64,000 bases of DNA from Cytophagaceae bacterium (GCA_947450365.1 CANFVE010000014.1:1-64000); one strand, 5' to 3'; counted from the stretch's first letter, positions 47,800 to 62,534 are shown. A program made the numbers and translations. The notes: generated by a model from the letters alone, not told the origin.

Positions 47800-48848
47800 T
47801 GAATTTTCAATCCTACATATTACCTCATATTTGGAATTTAAAACCTTATTCATCCGCCAGAGATGAATTTAAAGGTAATGAGGGTGTATTCTTAGATGCC
47901 AACGAAAATCCGATTGGTTCCGCAACCCCAGAGGCATGGAACCGATATCCTGATCCATTGCAATACGAAATAAAATCCATTTTGGCAGACATTAAACAAT
48001 GTCAAACAACTCAAATATTCTTAGGCAACGGTTCAGATGAGGCCATTGATTTATTGATTCGCATGACCTGCAAACCCGGCGAACATGAAATCATTCTTTG
48101 CCCACCCACCTATGGCATGTATGAGGTAAGTGCATCCATTAATAATATTCAAATGACTCGGGTAAATCTAACGGAAACCTATCAATTGGATGTCAAAGGA
48201 ATTAAGAAATCCATCAAACCCAATACCCGATTGATTTTTCTTTGTAGCCCGAATAATCCAACGGGAAATAAATTAAATCGATCTGATATTTATGACGTGT
48301 TAAATTCATTCCAAGATGGCTTTGTGGTCGTAGACGAAGCTTATATTGATTTTTCAGACGAACCCAGTTTTATCGGAGAATTGCAAAAATTCCCCCAACT
48401 CATCGTTTTACAAACCCTCTCTAAAGCGTATGGATTAGCCTCTTTGCGATTAGGAATGGCATTTGCGGACCCTATTTTAATCCATTTATTTAATAATATT
48501 AAGCCTCCTTATAACATTGGTGGCGCAACACAGAAAATTGTTTTAGCAGCTTTAGCTAATAAAACATTTGTCAAGGAAACCATCGATTTGATTGAATCAG
48601 AAAAAAATAATCTGATAAGTAAATTGGATAACTTAGCCGGTGTGATCCATGTATTTCCGTCACAGGCCAACTTCCTATTGGTCAAATTCAGAGATGCGCA
48701 AAAGTTATTTGATTATTTAATTTCCCAAAAAGTCATTACAAGAAATAGATCTAATGTATCTTTATGTGAGCATTCGATTCGAATTACTGTCGGATTACCT
48801 GAAGAGAACGCTTATTTATTAAAAAAGATTACCGATTTTTATGCTTAA
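47799..48848 (+). CDS. hisC: Histidinol-phosphate aminotransferase
   Basis: This 349-residue class I/II PLP transaminase makes histidinol phosphate from imidazole acetol phosphate. Motifs include LDANENPIG near the start, FLGNGSDEAIDLLIR, CSPNNPTGN, VVDEAYIDFS and the PLP lysine in QTLSKAYGLASLRLG. Its ATG overlaps the hisD stop by one base. hisB and the other his genes do not follow. Confidence 0.95.
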   Translation: MNFQSYILPHIWNLKPYSSARDEFKGNEGVFLDANENPIGSATPEAWNRYPDPLQYEIKSILADIKQCQTTQIFLGNGSDEAIDLLIRMTCKPGEHEIILCPPTYGMYEVSASINNIQMTRVNLTETYQLDVKGIKKSIKPNTRLIFLCSPNNPTGNKLNRSDIYDVLNSFQDGFVVVDEAYIDFSDEPSFIGELQKFPQLIVLQTLSKAYGLASLRLGMAFADPILIHLFNNIKPPYNIGGATQKIVLAALANKTFVKETIDLIESEKNNLISKLDNLAGVIHVFPSQANFLLVKFRDAQKLFDYLISQKVITRNRSNVSLCEHSIRITVGLPEENAYLLKKITDFYA

Positions 48849-48853
48849 CAGCT

Positions 48854-49374
48854 ATGTATAAAAAATTGCTACTTTCTTTTTCATTGTTATGTATGGCACA
48901 TCTAACTATGGGCCAATTACAACAATGGGCTGCAGGATTCAGAATTGGAGAACCTGGAGGCTTTATGGCTAGAAAGTACTCGGAAAATGGCGTTAATGCG
49001 TTGGAGGTAAACTTAGGAACCTACGGAGGACTATGGGGAACCGACAGAAATTACCGAGATGGAGAATTTAGAAACATTGGTTATTCCATTAACGTTCTTT
49101 ACTTATGGCATCATCCTACCTTAATGAATGCAGATTTACATACTTATTATGGCTTTGGTCCACAAATAAATTCACGGGATTTATATGAAAAGGGCAAAAC
49201 GACCTCTACACGTAACCAAGGGATGGGAGCTGCTGCCGTAGGCGGATTAGAATATTTTCCAATTGATGCCCCAAGCTTATCTTTTTTTGGTGAAGTAGGA
49301 TTTTATGCCGAAATTGCACCAAGTCCTTTTTTCTTCCATGTACAAGGCGGCATGGGAGTTCGCGTAAATTTTTA

Positions 49375-49375
<1 letters not shown>
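48854..49375 (+). CDS. Secreted hypothetical protein, probable small outer-membrane barrel
   Basis: I do not recognise the function of this 173-residue protein. It has a Sec signal (about 1-20, ending HLTMG). The mature part is rich in Gly, Tyr and Phe, with alternating hydrophobic strands and a final GGMGVRVNF that fits a terminal barrel strand. It begins 5 bases after hisC. The last base of its TAG is the first base of tRNA-Ala. Confidence 0.78.
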
Positions 49376-49448
<73 letters not shown>

Positions 49449-49452
49449 CAAA

Positions 49453-49476
49453 AGCACCTCACGAGGTGCTTTTTTT
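49453..49476 (+). terminator. Rho-independent terminator after tRNA-Ala
   Basis: AGCACCTC and GAGGTGCT pair with an AC loop, followed by a T-run. On the minus strand the hairpin is followed by only four T, so it may also weakly serve the convergent nspC unit. Confidence 0.9.
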
Positions 49477-49484
49477 GCTATATA

Positions 49485-50627
49485 TTATAGGCGATCTTTA
49501 TATGAATCGAATCCAAATGATTTAAAAAGTATAAAATCACCTTGGGTGTCAATTTTACCGATATTAGGCAAATTAACCCCGTTGAAGGTCGTTGTTTTTA
49601 CCATGGTATAATGAATCATATCTTCAAAAATGATTTCATCCCCAATATTTAGCGAATGTTCAAAAGAATAATCTCCATAAAAATCTCCCGCTAAACAAGT
49701 CATTCCACCAAATCGATAGGTAGGTTTTCCCGGCTGCGGTTCGGAATTGGCATGTCGTATTCGGGGTTTATAAGGCATTTCTAAGGTATCTGGCATATGG
49801 GCTGCAAAACTACAATCCACAATAGCTACGGTAATACCTGCCGATTCAACGATATCTAAAACCGTAGATTTCAAGAAACCTGTTTGCCAACCCACTGCGG
49901 ATCCTGGCTCTAAAATGATGGTCAAATTAGGATATTTGGCTTTGAAATCATTCAACGTTTTGATCAAATGCTCTACATCATAGCCCTCACGTGTAATCAA
50001 ATGTCCTCCACCTAAATTCAACCATTTCAAGCATGGCAAAAATTCACCAAATTTCTCATCGATTACCGCTAAGGTTCGAGCCAACACAAACGAGTCATTT
50101 TCACACAAGGTATGTGAATGAAAGCCTTCAATCCCATCAGGCAATGTTTGACCTAAATCGGACCTGCGAATTCCTAAGCGAGAACCCGCAATGCAGGGAT
50201 TATACATATCGGTTTCAACCTCTGCATATTCAGGATTTATGCGAATGCCACAAGATATACCTTTATTTTTCGCGCGAGAAGCGAATGTCTCATACTGTCT
50301 CAAGGAATTGAAACTAATATGACTCGCATAGGTCATCATCTCATCAAATTCGCGTTCCAAATAAGCGGGAGAATAAACATGGGATTTAACCTGCATTTCT
50401 TCAAAGGCTAATCGCGCTTCATGTAAGGAACTTGCCGTGGCCCCATCCAAATACTGCTTAACTAATGGGAATTCATGGTAAAAAGAAAAACCCTTCAGTG
50501 CACAGATGATTTCAATACCTGCCTTCTCACGTACAGAAGCCAATAATGTCAAATTTGAAATCAGTAATTCTTCCTCAAGCACATAACAAGGGGATGGAAT
50601 CTGTGGGTATTCCTTCTTAATACTCAT
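49485..50627 (-). CDS. nspC: Carboxynorspermidine/carboxyspermidine decarboxylase
   Basis: This 380-residue PLP enzyme of alanine-racemase fold decarboxylates carboxynorspermidine or carboxyspermidine to the polyamine. The PLP lysine lies in ICALKGFSFY, and HSHTLCENDSF, LNLGGGHLITREGYD, ILEPGSAVGW and TCLAGDFYGDY are family motifs. I chose the ATG at 50627, which gives the typical start SIKKEYPQIPSPCYVLEE; the longer frame extends inside the upstream gene. It overlaps that gene by 11 bp. Confidence 0.92.
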   Translation of the reverse strand: MSIKKEYPQIPSPCYVLEEELLISNLTLLASVREKAGIEIICALKGFSFYHEFPLVKQYLDGATASSLHEARLAFEEMQVKSHVYSPAYLEREFDEMMTYASHISFNSLRQYETFASRAKNKGISCGIRINPEYAEVETDMYNPCIAGSRLGIRRSDLGQTLPDGIEGFHSHTLCENDSFVLARTLAVIDEKFGEFLPCLKWLNLGGGHLITREGYDVEHLIKTLNDFKAKYPNLTIILEPGSAVGWQTGFLKSTVLDIVESAGITVAIVDCSFAAHMPDTLEMPYKPRIRHANSEPQPGKPTYRFGGMTCLAGDFYGDYSFEHSLNIGDEIIFEDMIHYTMVKTTTFNGVNLPNIGKIDTQGDFILFKSFGFDSYKDRL

Positions 50628-51831
50628 GAGGCAATGTACTATTATGCAATTCATTCCATGGCAAGCCATGAATATTTAACAGCTCCATGAAAGGATCCGG
50701 ATCCATTTCCTCTACATTATATACACCCGCAGCGTTCCATGTACCTTCAATCATTAGAGCTGCCCCTATCATGGCTGGAACGCCAGTCGTGTACGATACA
50801 CCTTGCGCCTGAACCTCTTGGTAACAATCTGCATGGTGACAATTATTCCACACATAATACGTGGCTTCTTTCCCATCTTTGATGCCCTTAATTTGACACC
50901 CGATAGAAGTTTGTCCCGAATAATTTTCTCCTAATGTACCAGGTTCCGGTAGAACGGCCTTTAAAAACTCCAAAGGGACAATATCCATTCCATTGAATTT
51001 TATTGGCGCAATCGACGTCATCCCCACATTTTGCAACACTTCTAAATGTGTTAAATAAGCCTGGCCAAAGGTCATCCAAAAACGAGCACGTTTAATACTT
51101 GGGAAATTCTTCGTTAAGGATTCTAATTCCTCATGATATAATAAATAGGATTCTTTGGGTCCAATATTGGGATAATCAATCGGCTTATGAATGGACATCG
51201 GTTCGATTTCAATCCATCGACCATTCTCCCAGTATTTCCCTTTTTGCGTGATTTCGCGAATATTAATTTCCGGATTAAAATTGGTCGCAAATGCTTTTCC
51301 GTGGTCTCCCGCATTGCAATCGATGATATCCAAATAATGCATCTCATCGAAATAATGCTTGTTTGCATAAGCGGTATATACTCCCGTAACACCTGGGTCG
51401 AATCCACAACCCAACAAAGCCATTAAACCTGCCTGCTTAAACTGATCTTGATAGGCCCATTGCCACGAGTATTCAAACTTAGCTTCATCTTTGGGCTCAT
51501 AATTTGCCGTATCCATATAATGCACGCCAGATTCTAAACATGCATCCATAATGGTTAAATCTTGGTAGGGCAATGCCACATTTATGACTAAATAAGGTCT
51601 TTCTTTCTTAAACAAGGCAACCAATTCGGGCACTTGATCCGCATCAACTTGTGCCGTTCGAATTTCGGTGGGTAAACCTATTTTTTTACATTCCTCAGCG
51701 ATCGCATCGCATTTACGCAAAGTACGAGAAGCTAAAATGATTTCCGAAAAATACACTGGATTCATGGCACATTTCTTTGCAACGACGTTACCTACCCCAC
51801 CAGCACCAATAATGATAATTTTTTTTCCCAT
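50617..51831 (-). CDS. Carboxynorspermidine/carboxyspermidine dehydrogenase
   Basis: This 404-residue saccharopine-dehydrogenase-like enzyme condenses aspartate semialdehyde with a diamine, using NADPH, to give the carboxy-polyamine that NspC decarboxylates. It opens with the Rossmann motif IIIGAGGVGNVVAKK. CGFDPGVTGVYTAYA and the pairing with nspC identify the function. The start is taken at 51831, because a -7 promoter element overlaps the upstream Met codon at 51855. Confidence 0.91.
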   Translation of the reverse strand: MGKKIIIIGAGGVGNVVAKKCAMNPVYFSEIILASRTLRKCDAIAEECKKIGLPTEIRTAQVDADQVPELVALFKKERPYLVINVALPYQDLTIMDACLESGVHYMDTANYEPKDEAKFEYSWQWAYQDQFKQAGLMALLGCGFDPGVTGVYTAYANKHYFDEMHYLDIIDCNAGDHGKAFATNFNPEINIREITQKGKYWENGRWIEIEPMSIHKPIDYPNIGPKESYLLYHEELESLTKNFPSIKRARFWMTFGQAYLTHLEVLQNVGMTSIAPIKFNGMDIVPLEFLKAVLPEPGTLGENYSGQTSIGCQIKGIKDGKEATYYVWNNCHHADCYQEVQAQGVSYTTGVPAMIGAALMIEGTWNAAGVYNVEEMDPDPFMELLNIHGLPWNELHNSTLPHEY

Positions 51832-51852
51832 TTGTTCGTTTAAAAAAGCATG

Positions 51853-51885
51853 CAAAAATACATGAACTACGACTAGATTCCCAAG
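51853..51885 (-). promoter_or_regulatory. Promoter of the carboxynorspermidine genes
   Basis: On the minus strand CTTG (51885-51882), 21 bp, then TATTTTTG (51860-51853) resembles TTTG-N19-21-TANNTTTG with one mismatch. The predicted start near 51846 supports the ATG at 51831. Confidence 0.6.
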
Positions 51886-51897
51886 AAAATATCAATA

Positions 51898-52381
51898 TTA
51901 TCTTTTAAATGGACGTAAGGCTTTTACAAAGGAACGAGCCCAATAAATTTGATGTAAGTCATCTTCACGAATTCCTTTGCTTGTACTTGCATGAATAAAT
52001 AGGATATTTTTCGAAGTAATTTGTGTCACTAATCCCACATGGTTAATCTGGGCAGCACCATTCGTTTTAAAAAATAACCAATCTCCTATTTCGATAGAAG
52101 ATTTTTCAATGGGATACCCGAATTCCATTTGTAAGCCCGTTGTACGCGGAATGACAAATGAATTACCCGCATACAGGCTAAACAAAAAACCAGAACAATC
52201 CATTCCGTCCAAATCCATTCCTCCATTTCGATAAGGAATACCAAGAAACTGCTTAGAAGCCAGAATAATTTCTTTTTTCTCTTGGTTTGAAAATGTATTT
52301 AGATGAGTTTCAGAAGTACTTTTTCGAAATAAACTACAACTACTTAGAAATAAGACACTTATAAAAATAAGAACTAATTTT

Positions 52382-52389
<8 letters not shown>
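51898..52389 (-). CDS. NlpC/P60-family lipoprotein peptidase
   Basis: This 163-residue lipoprotein has a signal ending in lipobox FLSSC (Cys about 18) and one NlpC/P60 domain. The catalytic Cys is in GMDCSGFLFSLY and the His in INHVGLVTQ. It likely cleaves peptidoglycan stem peptides at the inner face of the outer membrane. It overlaps the helicase gene by 8 bp, so it is cotranscribed with it; no functional link to DNA repair is evident. Confidence 0.9.
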
Positions 52390-57436
<5,047 letters not shown>

Positions 57437-57441
57437 ATTTT

Positions 57442-59253
57442 ATGGATAAGAATTCAATTACGGGTATTGTATTAATTATGGCCATGTTACTTGGCTATCA
57501 GTATTTCTTTGCACCCAAAGAAGATGCAATTCAACCCAAAACAAAAACTGTAGCAATTGCGACTAAAAATTCAGCGGCAAAACCGACCGTAGATCCATTA
57601 CCAACAATTGCCAAAGACAGTGCCATCAAAGAACAACTTTATACCTTAGAAAATAAAGATGTTAAAATCGAACTTTCTTCATTGGGTGGTAAAATCAGTC
57701 GTGTTGAGTTGAAAAATTATAAAAGCTACAAAACGTATACGACAAATGGGAAGGACGCCATCAGACTTTTTGATAGTAAAAAAGACGTTTTTAGTGTCGA
57801 AATCCCAACAGGATCATCGAAAATAGCGCTAAACAACCTAGTATTCGTAGGAAATCAAACAGGTCAACAAGTTAATTTCACTAGCATATTACCAAATGGA
57901 AAAAGAATTAATCTTACCTATTCGCTTCCTGAAACTGGTTTCCAATTAAATTATGGGATTGATGCGAAAGAAATCGCTGATCAAATTACGGGATCTGACT
58001 ACTTGATACATTGGAAAGAAAATGTCACTCAAAGTGAAAAGGATGCCAATGAAGAGAGAAAAGCCACGATTAATTACCTATTGACGGAGGACGAAGAATT
58101 TGATTATTTGTCGGAAAATCCTTCCTCCCAACAAAGTGAAAGCCTAACAAATTTAACCGATTGGATTTCCTTTAAGAAAAAATATTTCTTAACTGGTTTA
58201 ATTCCTCAAGGATCCCATTTCACAAAAGCAACATTAACAAGCACACCGAATCTCAATGATTCTACCTACATTAAAACCTTAGATGCTCAAATTACAGGGA
58301 GCACCCAAGATTTAATTCAAGGAAAGTCAAATTTCCAATTTTATTTTGGCCCCAATGATTATTCCATCGTCAAAACAGTAGCACCGTCATTTGGGAAGAA
58401 TGTAAAATTGAGTTACGATTTCTTGTTGCCCATCACCCGCTACATATTCGTGCCTCTTTTTGCCTTTTTAGAGAGTATATTTTCTAATTATGGACTTTTG
58501 ATCATCGTTTTGGTTTTAATTATTAAAACTGCCCTATTGCCTTTAACGTATAAATCCTACGTTTCCATGGCTAAAACGAGGATTTTGGCACCTGAGATAG
58601 CGGCAATTAAGGAAAAAATCGGTGACGATCCTGCGAAGGTCCAACAAGAAACCATGAAATTATACGGGGAGGTTGGTGTTAATCCTCTCAGCGGTTGTGT
58701 ACCTGTCTTAGCCACCATGCCCATTTTAATGGCCGTGTTCATGTTATTCCCGAATTTAATTAATCTACGCCAAGAGTCATTTTTATGGGCGGAGGATTTA
58801 TCTACGTATGATTCAATTCTAAATTTACCTTTTACGATACCATTTTATGGGTCACATATAAGTTTATTCTGTTTGTTGATGACCGTATCCCAATTAGCCT
58901 ACGGATATTATAACAATCAGATTACACCGGACCAACCTGGCCAACCTATCAACATGAAAATGATGGCATATTTCACACCTGTGATTTTTATGTTTGTCAT
59001 GAACTCCTTTCCAGCAGGTTTGAGTTTCTATTATTTTATTTCGAATTTGGTCACGATAGGTCAACAATTAGCGATCCGCAAATTTGTTGACGAAGATAAA
59101 ATCAAACTATTACTTGACGAAAACCGTAAAAAAATTGCAGCAGGTGGTGGGGCTAAAAAATCAAGATTCTCTCAATATCTTCAAACCCAATTGAAGACAA
59201 TGGAAGAAACACAGAAAAATACGAAACCGACAACGCCTAAAAAGAAAAAATAA
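57442..59253 (+). CDS. yidC: Membrane protein insertase YidC
   Basis: YidC (603 residues) inserts proteins into the inner membrane, alone or with SecYEG. A first helix (about 5-24) is followed by a large periplasmic beta-sandwich (about 60-330). The five-helix insertase core (about 350-545) has the loop PLTYKSYVSMAKTRILAPE. The basic tail ends KPTTPKKKK. Its last base is shared with the hemL ATG. It sits between pyrG and hemL in one run. Confidence 0.96.
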   Translation: MDKNSITGIVLIMAMLLGYQYFFAPKEDAIQPKTKTVAIATKNSAAKPTVDPLPTIAKDSAIKEQLYTLENKDVKIELSSLGGKISRVELKNYKSYKTYTTNGKDAIRLFDSKKDVFSVEIPTGSSKIALNNLVFVGNQTGQQVNFTSILPNGKRINLTYSLPETGFQLNYGIDAKEIADQITGSDYLIHWKENVTQSEKDANEERKATINYLLTEDEEFDYLSENPSSQQSESLTNLTDWISFKKKYFLTGLIPQGSHFTKATLTSTPNLNDSTYIKTLDAQITGSTQDLIQGKSNFQFYFGPNDYSIVKTVAPSFGKNVKLSYDFLLPITRYIFVPLFAFLESIFSNYGLLIIVLVLIIKTALLPLTYKSYVSMAKTRILAPEIAAIKEKIGDDPAKVQQETMKLYGEVGVNPLSGCVPVLATMPILMAVFMLFPNLINLRQESFLWAEDLSTYDSILNLPFTIPFYGSHISLFCLLMTVSQLAYGYYNNQITPDQPGQPINMKMMAYFTPVIFMFVMNSFPAGLSFYYFISNLVTIGQQLAIRKFVDEDKIKLLLDENRKKIAAGGGAKKSRFSQYLQTQLKTMEETQKNTKPTTPKKKK

Positions 59254-60542
59254 TGAGAGAGTTAAGTGCTGCCTATTTTGAACGTGCCAATCAGGTTATT
59301 CCTGGCGGGGTAAATTCACCTGTGCGGGCATTTAAATCAGTGGGAGGCAATCCTGTGTTCATTCAATCCGCCAAAGGCGCTTATTTACATGATGTAGATG
59401 GGAATTCCTACATAGATTTAATCGGTTCTTGGGGACCCATGTTATTTGGTCAAGCCCATCCTGTCATTGAAGAGGCCGTTCGGGAGGCGCTTGCCGACGG
59501 ATTTTCTTTTGGAGCTCCTAGCCTCAAAGAAGTACAAATTGCCGAAAAAATTGTATCCATGGTCCCATCCATGGAAAAAGTACGTTTAGTGAATTCAGGA
59601 ACCGAGGCAACAATGGCCGCGATTCGCTTGGCTAGAGCCTATACGAAACGCGATAAAATCATCAAATTTGAAGGATGTTACCACGGCCATGGAGATTCTT
59701 TTCTGATCGCTGCCGGATCAGGTGTGGCAACTTTAGGCACGCCTGATAGTCCTGGGGTGACCGTATCTACCGCCAAAGATACATTGATAGCTGTGTATAA
59801 TGATTTGCAGGCTTTAGAATTATTATTTCAAGCTAATCCAGGACATGTAGCCGCTGTCATTTTAGAACCTGTCGTAGGAAATATGGGATTAGTCATACCC
59901 ATAGATGGTTATTTAGCCGGTGTTCAACAACTTTGTCAGGCCTATGGAGCTCTGTTAATTTTCGATGAAGTCATGACAGGCTTTCGTTTATCGGCGAGCG
60001 GTTATCAGGGAATTTGTGGAATCAACCCTGATTTAACGACCTTTGGAAAGATTATTGGAGGGGGCTTGCCTGTAGGCGCCTATGGCGGGAAAGCAGATAT
60101 CATGAATATGATTGCACCTGCGGGGCCCGTTTACCAAGCGGGAACCTTATCGGGCAATCCCTTAGCCACCTCAGCTGGCTTAGCCATGTTGAATTTAATC
60201 ACAAGCGACTTAGACGTTTATACACGTTTAGAAAATAAAGGACAAGCATTAGCCACTGCGATTCGTGCGCAAATCAACAAATATGGAATTAAAGGACATG
60301 TGAATCAAATTGGTTCCATGTTCACCCTATTTTTTACCGATGTGAAGGTTGAAAATTTTGCGGATGCCAAAACATCGAATACCCAATTATTTGGAAAATA
60401 TTTCAAAGGAATGTTAGATCAGGGAATTTACCTACCTCCTTCTCAATTTGAATCTTGGTTTCTCTCGGATGCGATTGGTGATTTGGAATTAACCAAAATT
60501 ATCGAGGCTAGTGATTTGTCCCTTCGTGCCATTTCTGCCTAA
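59253..60542 (+). CDS. hemL: Glutamate-1-semialdehyde 2,1-aminomutase
   Basis: HemL forms 5-aminolevulinate for heme synthesis from glutamate-1-semialdehyde. The 429-residue class III PLP transaminase shows VIPGGVNSPVRAFKSVGG, NSGTEATMAAIRLAR, EGCYHGHGDSFL, FDEVMTGFR and the PLP lysine in TTFGKIIGGGLPVGAYGG (about 265). It overlaps yidC by one base and is followed by a glycosyltransferase after 13 bp. Confidence 0.97.
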   Translation: MRELSAAYFERANQVIPGGVNSPVRAFKSVGGNPVFIQSAKGAYLHDVDGNSYIDLIGSWGPMLFGQAHPVIEEAVREALADGFSFGAPSLKEVQIAEKIVSMVPSMEKVRLVNSGTEATMAAIRLARAYTKRDKIIKFEGCYHGHGDSFLIAAGSGVATLGTPDSPGVTVSTAKDTLIAVYNDLQALELLFQANPGHVAAVILEPVVGNMGLVIPIDGYLAGVQQLCQAYGALLIFDEVMTGFRLSASGYQGICGINPDLTTFGKIIGGGLPVGAYGGKADIMNMIAPAGPVYQAGTLSGNPLATSAGLAMLNLITSDLDVYTRLENKGQALATAIRAQINKYGIKGHVNQIGSMFTLFFTDVKVENFADAKTSNTQLFGKYFKGMLDQGIYLPPSQFESWFLSDAIGDLELTKIIEASDLSLRAISA

Positions 60543-60555
60543 CCGATAGCGAAAG

Positions 60556-61557
60556 ATGGTTGCATATTCTGTCATCATTCCCGTTTACAATCGTCCTCAG
60601 GAATTGGATGAATTATTAACTTGTCTTCAAAAACAAAAATTCAAGGATTTCGAAGTAATTGTAATAGAAGACGGATCCGAAATTAGTTCAGAAAAAGTCG
60701 TTCAGTCACATCAATCCCACTTAGCTATTTCTTATTTTGTCAAAGAAAATGGCGGTCAAGGATTTGCGCGAAATTATGCTTTTGAGCGCGCCAAAGGAAA
60801 CTTTTTTATCATATTAGATTCGGATGCCCTCATCGAGCCAGATTATTTAACGGAGGTAGACTTGGGTATCAAGCAAGGAAATCTCGATTTATTTGGCGGT
60901 CCTGATAAAGAACATCCCAGTTTTAGTTTGATCCAAAAAGCCATAAGTTTCAGCATGACGAGTGTGCTAACCACAGGTGGAATTCGAGGAAAAGCGAAGA
61001 ATATCGGAGGACAATTTCATCCGAGAAGTTTCAATATGGGCATTTCCAGAAAAGTGTGGGAAGAAACCAAAGGATTTAAAATCACCCGAATGGGGGAAGA
61101 TATTGAATTTAGCATTCGATGTATTTCGTTAGGCTTTAGATCAGGCTTATTGCCCAAGGCTTTTATTTACCATAAACGACGTACTAGTTTCACTCAATTC
61201 TATAAGCAATTGCATTTTTTCGGTCGGGCACGAATTAACATCAGCCGCTTTTACCCGCAAGAATTAAAATTAGTTCACTATTTACCTTTTGCTTATTTTC
61301 TATTTTTCTGGAATACAATACTACTAAACATAATTGATGTACATCTAGGTATGTATTTTTCAGGAGTATTGGCGATGTATTGGGTCCTATTAATGATTGA
61401 TGGACTCATTCGTACAAAGAATATTCAAGTAGCCTGTTTAGGCTTAATTGCAGCAAATATCCAATTATTAGCCTATGGAAAAGGATTCCTCGAAGAAGGT
61501 TTGAAAAAAATTACCAGTAAAGTCCTTTCATCAAGTAGTTTTGAACATAATCCTTAA
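60556..61557 (+). CDS. Family 2 glycosyltransferase, membrane-associated
   Basis: This 333-residue protein has a GT-A fold. It begins YSVIIPVYNRPQELDELL; the metal-binding DSD lies in FFIILDSDALIEPDYL (about 87-102), and a later GEDIEFSIRC supplies the ED motif. Two or three hydrophobic helices near 255-320 anchor it to the membrane. It would transfer a sugar to a lipid or surface polymer. The 3' end overlaps the convergent hldD by 47 bp. Confidence 0.9.
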   Translation: MVAYSVIIPVYNRPQELDELLTCLQKQKFKDFEVIVIEDGSEISSEKVVQSHQSHLAISYFVKENGGQGFARNYAFERAKGNFFIILDSDALIEPDYLTEVDLGIKQGNLDLFGGPDKEHPSFSLIQKAISFSMTSVLTTGGIRGKAKNIGGQFHPRSFNMGISRKVWEETKGFKITRMGEDIEFSIRCISLGFRSGLLPKAFIYHKRRTSFTQFYKQLHFFGRARINISRFYPQELKLVHYLPFAYFLFFWNTILLNIIDVHLGMYFSGVLAMYWVLLMIDGLIRTKNIQVACLGLIAANIQLLAYGKGFLEEGLKKITSKVLSSSSFEHNP

Positions 61558-62476
61558 CGCCTTCTTCAAGGCTATAAAAAGGATTTGAATACCCAATACT
61601 TTTCAATTTAGCCATATTGGCTTCTGTAAAATATTGATATTTATCTCGGATATCGATAGGCGTATCCATGTAATTAATGTGAACAGGTTTGTCCAAGGCA
61701 TGAAAGGTAGCGGTTCCAAGCGCATTGAAAGAACGTGCCTTTCCAGTACCTAAATTATAAATACCTGAATTTTTACGGTGTTCCATCAAAAAAACGCAAA
61801 CCTCCACTAAATCCTTGACATAGATAAAATCGCGCAATTGTTCCCCATCCAAATAATTAGGGTGATGTGATTTAAACAATTTCAACGACCCATTGGCTAA
61901 AATCTGATGATAAGCATGCCAAATCACCGAAGCCATCCGACCTTTGTGATATTCATTTGGCCCATACACATTAAAAAATTTCAAGCCTGCCCAAAAAAAA
62001 GGTTTTTTTTCTTGAGCTAATGCCCATATATCAAAATCATTTTTGGAATCGCCATAAGGATTCAACGGCTTTAATTGGGGAATCGTAGCCTCATCATCAT
62101 CATATCCAATCTCTCCTAAGCCATAAGTCGCGGCAGAGGAAGCATATACGAGTGGTATTTGATAAGCGACACAACGATTCCAAATGTCTTTGGAATAATT
62201 CACATTCAATTCATCAAAAATCGCTTTGTTGAATTCCGTCGTATCCGTCCGCGCACCGATATGAAAAATAAATTCTACTTCCTGATAATTGACATCTAAC
62301 CAAGACATGAATTCCGTTCGTTCTACCTTGGCTTTGATTTTTTTGTTGATCAAATTTTTATTTTTCTCTTCGAAAGAAAAATCATCTACGGCAATGATGT
62401 AATTAAAATTTAATTCATTGAGTCGTTGGATCAAACAACTTCCTATAAATCCAGCAGCACCAGTAACAATGATCAT
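61511..62476 (-). CDS. hldD: ADP-L-glycero-D-manno-heptose 6-epimerase
   Basis: HldD converts ADP-D,D-heptose to ADP-L,D-heptose for LPS inner core. This 321-residue short-chain dehydrogenase has the NADP motif VTGAAGFIGSCLIQRL at the N-terminus, SSAATYG, and the catalytic Tyr/Lys in NPYGDSKNDFD. FFNVYGPNEYHKGRMASV is typical of HldD. The final 47 bases lie antisense to the glycosyltransferase. Other heptose genes are not in the window. Confidence 0.93.
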   Translation of the reverse strand: MIIVTGAAGFIGSCLIQRLNELNFNYIIAVDDFSFEEKNKNLINKKIKAKVERTEFMSWLDVNYQEVEFIFHIGARTDTTEFNKAIFDELNVNYSKDIWNRCVAYQIPLVYASSAATYGLGEIGYDDDEATIPQLKPLNPYGDSKNDFDIWALAQEKKPFFWAGLKFFNVYGPNEYHKGRMASVIWHAYHQILANGSLKLFKSHHPNYLDGEQLRDFIYVKDLVEVCVFLMEHRKNSGIYNLGTGKARSFNALGTATFHALDKPVHINYMDTPIDIRDKYQYFTEANMAKLKSIGYSNPFYSLEEGVKDYVQNYLMKGLYW

Positions 62477-62497
62477 CGTTTCATGAGTTTAATTTTC

Positions 62498-62505
62498 AAA
62501 TTTAC
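62498..62505 (-). promoter_or_regulatory. Candidate -7 element for hldD
   Basis: On the minus strand TAAATTTG matches TANNTTTG, 22 bases before the hldD start. A -33 TTTG is not seen. Confidence 0.4.
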
Positions 62506-62534
62506 ATAATATCTCGATACGTTTCGTACCTTTG
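62502..62534 (+). promoter_or_regulatory. Promoter of queD
   Basis: TTTA (62502-62505), 21 bp, then TACCTTTG (62527-62534): a near match to the Bacteroidota consensus. It overlaps the earlier Met codon at 62532, so the ATG at 62595 is the likely queD start. Confidence 0.55.
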
